A stretch of DNA of 64,000 nucleotides, taken from assembly GCF_017876405.1 (NCBI RefSeq), contig NZ_JAGINW010000001.1, positions 6,833,203-6,897,202 of the forward strand, written 5' to 3'. Made by a program: the position numbers and the translations under genes. Below, in pieces: positions 59,432-64,000 of the stretch (within the stretch, counting starts at the first letter, position 1; each line of letters begins with the position of its first letter). The stretch is from Kibdelosporangium banguiense (lineage in GTDB: Bacteria > Actinomycetota > Actinomycetes > Mycobacteriales > Pseudonocardiaceae). The notes below the pieces were generated by a model. The model had not been told where the DNA came from and ran no database searches. It saw nothing but the letters and a program-made list of their open reading frames with translations.

Positions 59432-60163
59432 CTACATCAGGTGCCGGGCGAAGAACCGGTTCCCGGAGTCTGCCTCGAACTGCGGGACGCCGGTGTGCCC
59501 GCCCATGTTGGCGTGCAGCGTCTTCTCCTTGGAGCCGAAGGCGTCGAACAGGTCCAGGGCCAGTTGCCGGTCGTTTCCTTCGTCGTCCCACTGCAACAGC
59601 ACCAGCAGCGGAATGGAGACCTGCCGGGCCTCCTCGAACATGCTGCGGGGCACGTAACTCCCGGCGAACAGCAGGGCGGCCGAGATGCGTGGCTCGACCA
59701 CCGCCAGCCGCGTGCCGATGGCGATCACCCCTCCCGCGTACCCGACCGGGCCGTCGATCTCGGGCAGTGCGAGCAGGGCGTCCAGTGCGGCCTGCCATTC
59801 CGGGACGGCCTGCTCGACCAGCGGGAGGATGAGCCGGTCGACGATCTCGTCGCCGACCGGCTCGCCGGCCTTCAGCGCCCGTTGCAGGTCGGCGCGGGCC
59901 TCTTCGGCGGCGGCCGACCGGGGCCGGTCACCGCTCCAGGGGAGCTCGATGGTGGCCGCGGCGTAGCCCTCCGCCACGGTGTGCCGGGCCCGGGCCACCA
60001 GCCGGGGGTACATCCGGCGCAGCCCGCCGGGGTGTCCGACCAGGATCAGCGGGGCCGGTGCGGCCGTGGATCCGGCCGTCCACAGGATGCCGGGGATCTC
60101 GCCGAGGGTGAACTCGCGTTCGAGGACGTCGTCGTCGAGGCGCTGCTCAGAAGTGAATCGCAC
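59432..60163 (-). CDS. Dienelactone-hydrolase-like alpha/beta-hydrolase lacking the nucleophile
   Basis: A 243-residue alpha/beta-hydrolase-fold protein: LILVGHPGGLRRMYP oxyanion region, GYAAATIELPWSG, VGYAGGVIAIGTRLAVVEPRI at the elbow, LLVLLQWDDEGNDRQ and MGGHTGVPQFEAD with the histidine. In catalytic relatives the elbow is GxSMGT or GxSxG; here the aligned position is alanine (VIAIGT), so the nucleophilic serine seems absent. Start GTG 60163 is chosen for AAAGG eight bases upstream; a longer frame to 60244 exists. Possibly a non-hydrolytic or regulatory protein. Confidence 0.72.
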   Translation of the reverse strand: MRFTSEQRLDDDVLEREFTLGEIPGILWTAGSTAAPAPLILVGHPGGLRRMYPRLVARARHTVAEGYAAATIELPWSGDRPRSAAAEEARADLQRALKAGEPVGDEIVDRLILPLVEQAVPEWQAALDALLALPEIDGPVGYAGGVIAIGTRLAVVEPRISAALLFAGSYVPRSMFEEARQVSIPLLVLLQWDDEGNDRQLALDLFDAFGSKEKTLHANMGGHTGVPQFEADSGNRFFARHLM

Positions 60164-60207
60164 GGTCGTGCCTTTCGGGAGTGCTCTGAACGGCGCTCCC
60201 GGACGAC

Positions 60208-60258
60208 CTATCGCCCGACCGTGACCCCAGAGGGGAGCACCCATGTCGATATGTTCAC
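60208..60258 (-). CDS. Possible 16-residue leader peptide
   Basis: GTG 60258 is preceded at eight bases by an excellent GAGGAGG, and opens a 16-codon frame (VNISTWVLPSGVTVGR) ending TAG, 45 bases before the hydrolase start at 60163. It could be an upstream ORF coupling translation to the hydrolase. It could equally be a decayed gene start, or the ribosome site could serve ATG 60244, though that is 22 bases away. Confidence 0.3.
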   Translation of the reverse strand: MNISTWVLPSGVTVGR

Positions 60259-60357
60259 GGGTACCACCTCCTCGATCTCTCGCACGGCCGCTGGAAAGCT
60301 AGCAGTGGCCGCCGTGATCCGCCAACGGGTTTTTGCAAGGCGCTCAGGCAGGCCGGC

Positions 60358-60789
60358 TCACGCATCGGCTTTCTGCTCCTTGGCCATGGCGGCGAGTTCG
60401 GAGAAGCGGACGACGTGCCCGCCGGCGCCCCATGTGCCCTCGACCTGCTCATGGATAAGCACCCACACCCGAAGTGCGTCACTTTCGGTGAGACCGGCGG
60501 CCCGCAGTACGGCATCGGTCGCGTCCTTGATCAGACCGGCTTTCCGGCGATCGGACAGTGCGCCTGCGGGGACCGTGACGTCGATACGGAGCCGGGGCAG
60601 GTCGTCCTCGGCTGTGGCCTGCACGCCTGCTGGCAACTCGTGGAGATAGCTCCAGGCCTGGGCCCGGAAGAACGAGTTGTCCGGTGCGCCCTCCCAGCGC
60701 AGCAGCAGGCTTGCGAGTTCACGCTGGATGCCTGCGCGCCCTTCGGCCGTCAGGGACCCCTCGGGCACGGTCAACTGGATCATCGGCAT
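60358..60789 (-). CDS. Tautomerase superfamily protein
   Basis: A 143-residue member of the 4-oxalocrotonate tautomerase / MSAD superfamily. After Met removal the N-terminal proline (PMIQLTVPEG) is the expected catalytic base. Two beta-alpha-beta units are visible, the second starting LRIDVTVPAGALSDRRKAGLIKDATDAVLRAAG and ending VWVLIHEQVEGTWGAGG. Possible keto-enol tautomerase. It is divergent from a TetR regulator across two TATAAC operators, so it is inducible. Confidence 0.87.
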   Translation of the reverse strand: MPMIQLTVPEGSLTAEGRAGIQRELASLLLRWEGAPDNSFFRAQAWSYLHELPAGVQATAEDDLPRLRIDVTVPAGALSDRRKAGLIKDATDAVLRAAGLTESDALRVWVLIHEQVEGTWGAGGHVVRFSELAAMAKEQKADA

Positions 60790-60803
60790 GTCGCCACCAC
60801 CTC

Positions 60804-60853
60804 TATAACGAGTGTTATAACCAGGCCCAAGGTAGACTATGACGACCGTTATA
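60804..60853. promoter_or_regulatory. Two TATAAC-GTTATA operators
   Basis: TATAACGAGTGTTATA (60804-60819) is a perfect palindrome with a four-base centre; TATGACGACCGTTATA (60838-60853) differs by one base. Centres are 34 bases apart, in the space between the divergent tautomerase and TetR genes. Confidence 0.85.
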
Positions 60854-60870
60854 GCCAGAAGGATGCTGTG

Positions 60871-61446
60871 ATGAGTGAGCCGAATCTCGAGTCGCGCGAG
60901 CGGCTCGTCGCGGGCGCCGCGGACATGATCCGCAGGCGGGGCCTGCATTCCACCAGCATCCGTGAAGTCGCCAAACACGCCCAAGCCCCGCTCGGATCGA
61001 CCTATCACTACTTTCCGGGCGGCAAGCAGCAGCTGGCAGGCGAAGCCGTCCGGTGGGCCGGTGACCGGGTCAGCGGGATGCTGCGCGAGAGACTCGCCGC
61101 CGGTCCGGTCGCCGGGCTGCGGGCCTTCCTCGGACTCTGGCGCACCATCGTGCAGGACAGCGACTTCCAGGCCGGCTGCCCGGTCCTCGCGGTCTCCATT
61201 GAGGACTCGGCGGGGCCGGAGCGGGCAATCGCGGGCGAGGTCTTCACCGAGTGGAAGTCTCTGCTCGAGGACTCTTTGACGCGGCACGGCGTTTCCGAAG
61301 CGCGTGAGCTCGCCACATTGATCGTCGCCTCGGTGGAGGGCGCGGTCGCCATGTGCCGGGCCGAACGAAGTGCGATACCGCTCGACCATGTGACAGCGCA
61401 GCTGGAACGTCTGCTCACCGCTGCCGTGGCCGATCAGAAGGCGTGA
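60871..61446 (+). CDS. TetR family transcriptional regulator
   Basis: A 191-residue repressor close to the LmrA/YxaF type: RERLVAGAADMIRRRGLHSTSIREVAKHAQAPLGSTYHYFPGGKQQLAGEA in the DNA-binding part, then GCPVLAVSIED and LIVASVEGAVAMCRAERS in the ligand domain. AGAAGGA lies eight bases before ATG 60871. It faces the tautomerase gene across two matched palindromes, the standard self-and-neighbour control layout. Confidence 0.92.
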   Translation: MSEPNLESRERLVAGAADMIRRRGLHSTSIREVAKHAQAPLGSTYHYFPGGKQQLAGEAVRWAGDRVSGMLRERLAAGPVAGLRAFLGLWRTIVQDSDFQAGCPVLAVSIEDSAGPERAIAGEVFTEWKSLLEDSLTRHGVSEARELATLIVASVEGAVAMCRAERSAIPLDHVTAQLERLLTAAVADQKA

Positions 61447-61512
61447 TCAGCCTGTGCTGAAACTGATCTGAAACCGCCTCCTGTGAGGATTCCTCGCAGA
61501 AGGAGGGATCAT

Positions 61513-62067
61513 ATGCGGTTACGGATGGTTCTTGTCGCGCTGATGGCCTTCGTGGTGCCCGGGTTTTTCGCGGTGCCGGCCTCGGCCACGGCTCAGGCGC
61601 CGGTGGGCGTCCAGTTCGTCGGTGTGCTGAGCGAGGCCAACAAGGCGACTTCGCTTTATCAATGTCCGAACTGGAACTGCAACAAGGGGTCGGCTGTGCC
61701 GGGCCAGCCCTTGAGTGCGATCTGTTACTGGCCGGCCGACAGCCAGTGGAACTGGGTCCTCAACCAGTCGAACGGTCATACCGGATATGCCAGGAGCAGC
61801 GATCTGACAAAGCAGGCGCCCGTGAGTTGCGCGTCCTATGGGCGCGGGGTCCGGGTGAAGGGGTCGGAGGCATTCCTGTATCAGTGCCCGGCGACGTCGT
61901 GCAATCGTGGCATCGCGTACGCCGCGGACGATATCACGACGGTGTGCTATTGGGGGGATACGAAGAAGTCGATGAACCTCGTGCACAACCACGCGAACGG
62001 TCATGTCGGTTTCGCGCTGGCGGGCGACCTGACCGACCAGTCGGACACGACGTGTCGCGCGAACTGA
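61513..62067 (+). CDS. Secreted protein with two SH3-like cysteine repeats
   Basis: A 184-residue exported protein. Signal peptide 1-26 (ending ASA), then two repeats: SLYQCPNWNCNKGSAVPG...AICYW...NQSNGHTGYARSSDLT and FLYQCPATSCNRGIAYAAD...TVCYW...NHANGHVGFALAGDLT. Each has the order C-x4-C ... C and NGHxGF/Y ... DLT, like bacterial SH3 domains stabilised by disulfides. No catalytic motif. Likely binds the cell wall or another surface component. GGAGG precedes ATG 61513. Confidence 0.8.
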   Translation: MRLRMVLVALMAFVVPGFFAVPASATAQAPVGVQFVGVLSEANKATSLYQCPNWNCNKGSAVPGQPLSAICYWPADSQWNWVLNQSNGHTGYARSSDLTKQAPVSCASYGRGVRVKGSEAFLYQCPATSCNRGIAYAADDITTVCYWGDTKKSMNLVHNHANGHVGFALAGDLTDQSDTTCRAN

Positions 62068-62086
62068 TCCGGCGTAACCTGTTTCT

Positions 62087-62971
62087 GTGAAGTTGAACCT
62101 GGACCACCCGCTTGTCCTGGACGGCGGACTGTCCAATGTGCTCACCGATGCCGGGCACGACCTCTCCGGCCGGCTGTGGTCGGCCGGATTGCTGCTCGAT
62201 GAGCCGGAAGCGATCGCGGCCGCGCACCTCGCGTATTTCCGTGCGGGTGCGCGAGTCGCGATCACGGCGAGTTATCAGGTCACCTATGAGGGTTTCGCGG
62301 CGCACGGTGTGGACAGCGATCAGACCACCTTGGCCCTGCGCCGCTCGATCGAACTGGCCAGGCAGGCGGCCGAGCAGGCCGAAGTTGATCATCCACTGTG
62401 GATCGCGGGTTCGGTGGGGCCGTATGGCGCGATGCTCGCCGACGGATCGGAGTACCGCGGCCGCTACGGGCTCAGCGTCGAGCAGTTGGTCCGCTTCCAT
62501 CGGCCCCGGATCGAGGTGCTGGCCGAGGCGGGCGCGGATGTGCTTGCCGTGGAGACGATTCCGGACGTCGACGAGGCCGAGGCCGTGGTCCGGGTGCTCG
62601 ACGAGATCGGTGTCCCGGCGTGGCTGTCCTATTCCGTCAGCGGTCCGGCGACCCGGTCCGGCCAGCCTCTTGATCTTGCCTTCGCCCTGGCGGCCGAATC
62701 GGACGCGGTGATCGCGGCCGGAGTCAACTGCTGTGCGGTGGATGACGCCGGGCCCGCCGTACGCGTGGCGGCCAGTGTGACCGGCAAGCCTGTTGTCGTC
62801 TACCCGAACAACGGTCAGGCCTGGGACGCGGCCGCGCGGAAGTGGACCGGGGAGCCGACCTTCGATCCCGGCCGGACGAACGACTGGATTGCTGACGGCG
62901 CAAGGCTTGTCGGCGGTTGCTGTCAGGTCGGGCCGGATCAGATCGGCGCGCTCGCGGCCATGATCGGCTGA
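62087..62971 (+). CDS. mmuM: Homocysteine S-methyltransferase
   Basis: A 294-residue single-domain zinc methyltransferase that makes methionine from homocysteine with S-methylmethionine (or SAM) as donor. Zinc ligands are in GVNCCAVDD and GGCCQVG; LDGGLSNVL at the start and ITASYQVTYEGF are family signatures. It has the same fold as the N-terminal domain of MetH at the other end of the window, but works without cobalamin. GTG 62087. S-methylmethionine is a plant metabolite, which fits a plant-associated organism. Confidence 0.93.
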   Translation: MKLNLDHPLVLDGGLSNVLTDAGHDLSGRLWSAGLLLDEPEAIAAAHLAYFRAGARVAITASYQVTYEGFAAHGVDSDQTTLALRRSIELARQAAEQAEVDHPLWIAGSVGPYGAMLADGSEYRGRYGLSVEQLVRFHRPRIEVLAEAGADVLAVETIPDVDEAEAVVRVLDEIGVPAWLSYSVSGPATRSGQPLDLAFALAAESDAVIAAGVNCCAVDDAGPAVRVAASVTGKPVVVYPNNGQAWDAAARKWTGEPTFDPGRTNDWIADGARLVGGCCQVGPDQIGALAAMIG

Positions 62972-62978
62972 GGCGGTC

Positions 62979-62992
62979 CGGGAGCGCTCCCA
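62979..62992. promoter_or_regulatory. CebR-type palindrome
   Basis: CGGGAGCGCTCCCA matches the cellobiose-repressor box TGGGAGCGCTCCCA at 13 of 14 bases; the inner GGGAGCGCTCCC is a perfect palindrome. It lies 8 bases after mmuM and about 130 bases before the adenylation-domain gene. Confidence 0.6.
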
Positions 62993-63120
62993 GAGCACGT
63001 TAGCGACTCGTCGCGGGCTTGTAAAGGCCGCAAGAAAACGTGGAACGCGTTGAACACCGGACGGGCATGTCTCGTTCAGAACTGGTGACGTAACCCAGCC
63101 CGGTGAAAGGCGCATTCATC

Positions 63121-64000
63121 GTGACAGCACCGTTTCAGCTATCCGCGTTGCAGGAGCTGGGCCCGGCCGACCGGGTCGCCTTCCAGCGGTTCGGCTGCGG
63201 TCCGGCCCTTGAGCCCCCGTTCGGCCGAATCCACCACGCCATCCAGGCGCACGCCGCCGAACGTCCACATGCGACAGCCATGGAGCACCTCGGCGCGTGC
63301 ATGACGTACGGTGAACTGGACCGCCGGGCCGATCAGCTGGCCGGCATGCTGGGTGAGGTCGGCGTGCGCGCCGGTGACCGGGTCGGGTTGTTCCTCACCC
63401 GGTCGATGCCGATGGTCGTGGGCATCCTCGCCATCCTCAAAGCCGGCGCGGCGTACGTGCCGCAGGACGTCAGGATCACGCCTGCCGGTCATCTCCAGCA
63501 CATCGTGCGTGTCGCCGGCATCGAAGTCGTGCTGACCACAAGCGAACACGCGGCCGCCCTGCCTGCCGGCATCGCGAAGATCGTGGAAATCGACAGAATG
63601 GCGGGCGGGACGCGAGTCGAACCTGTCGATTCCGGCAACGGCGACACCGCGATGGTGATCTTCACGTCCGGTACGACCGGACAGCCGAACGGTGTTCAGG
63701 TCACCCACGCCAACCTGTGCAACGTCCTGCTCACGGCCCCCGGCTCGCTCGGCATCGCGCCCGGAACGCGAGTCGCTCAGCTGCTGAACATCGCGTTCGA
63801 CATGGCCGCGTGGGAGATCCTCGGCACGCTGGCCAACGGCGGCACGCTGGTCATCCGCGGCCGTGACATCGAGCAGGCGGCCAGGCTGGCCGACGTGATC
63901 ATCGCGACCCCGAGTGTCCTTTCCGGACTGAACCCGGACGCCTGCGCCAATGTCCGCACGGTCGCGGTGGCGGGGGAGCGCTGCCCGCGCTCGCTGGCCG
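63121..64000 (+). CDS. NRPS adenylation-domain protein, 3' end outside window
   Basis: GTG 63121 opens a frame that stays open to the window edge (293 codons seen). VTAPFQLSALQELGPADRVAFQRFG is a short N-terminal segment, then an amino-acid adenylation domain: MTYGELDRRADQLAGMLGEVG (A1-like), LKAGAAYVPQD (A2), MVIFTSGTTGQPNGVQVTH (A3 P-loop) and NIAFDMAAWEI (A4). The rest, with the specificity residues and any carrier domain, is beyond the window. Upstream GAAAGG lies 13 bases before the start, which is weak. Probably the first gene of a peptide biosynthetic locus. Confidence 0.85.
   Translation, partial: MTAPFQLSALQELGPADRVAFQRFGCGPALEPPFGRIHHAIQAHAAERPHATAMEHLGACMTYGELDRRADQLAGMLGEVGVRAGDRVGLFLTRSMPMVVGILAILKAGAAYVPQDVRITPAGHLQHIVRVAGIEVVLTTSEHAAALPAGIAKIVEIDRMAGGTRVEPVDSGNGDTAMVIFTSGTTGQPNGVQVTHANLCNVLLTAPGSLGIAPGTRVAQLLNIAFDMAAWEILGTLANGGTLVIRGRDIEQAARLADVIIATPSVLSGLNPDACANVRTVAVAGERCPRSLA

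Overview
This window is chromosomal DNA from a high-GC actinomycete. Codon use, GTG starts, ATGA and GTGA stop/start overlaps, lipoprotein-type ABC binding proteins, an S-adenosyl methyltransferase of the DUF574 type and many TetR/LacI/GntR regulators all fit. A Pseudonocardiaceae-like genus is my best guess, but the sequence alone does not settle it. I saw no rRNA, tRNA, CRISPR array, insertion sequence or phage module.

Layout. 1-9.6 kb is housekeeping: the 3' part of metH, ahcY, a CFA/mycolate-type methyltransferase, thioredoxin, a TerC membrane protein, a two-component system and a small lipoprotein. 9.7-23 kb is a plant-polysaccharide locus: a GntR regulator, GH36 alpha-galactosidase, LacI regulator, a sugar ABC importer without its own ATPase, a secreted clan GH-A hydrolase and a large GH78 alpha-L-rhamnosidase. 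23-38.6 kb is a patchwork of accessory genes with clear decay: an epimerase remnant, an N-terminally truncated ThDP enzyme, a frameshifted fabI and an alpha/beta-hydrolase remnant. Among them sits a two-gene unit with an HExxH protein whose N-terminal signature resembles cargo of extracellular contractile injection systems (eCIS).

38.6-59.4 kb is the most interesting part, a catabolic supercluster. It encodes a branched-chain-type importer whose second permease and both ATPases are fused into one polypeptide, two paralogous binding proteins, three acyl-CoA dehydrogenases, an enoyl-CoA hydratase-like protein, a DUF35 protein with a lipid-transfer thiolase (retro-aldolase-like pair), an APH-type kinase next to an ACAD11-like dehydrogenase, five SDRs, two NTF2-like proteins, an EthD protein, an acyl-CoA ligase and an MBL-fold hydrolase. 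A shared palindrome related to TGAACTnAGTTCA lies just downstream of the predicted -10 of at least four promoters and in front of the TetR gene at 51060. This indicates one regulon for uptake, CoA activation and aldolytic side-chain shortening of an unknown, probably plant- or terpenoid-derived acid.

59.4-64 kb holds a pseudo-hydrolase, a tautomerase/TetR divergent pair with two TATAAC operators, a secreted two-repeat protein, homocysteine S-methyltransferase and the 5' end of an NRPS adenylation gene preceded by a CebR-type palindrome.
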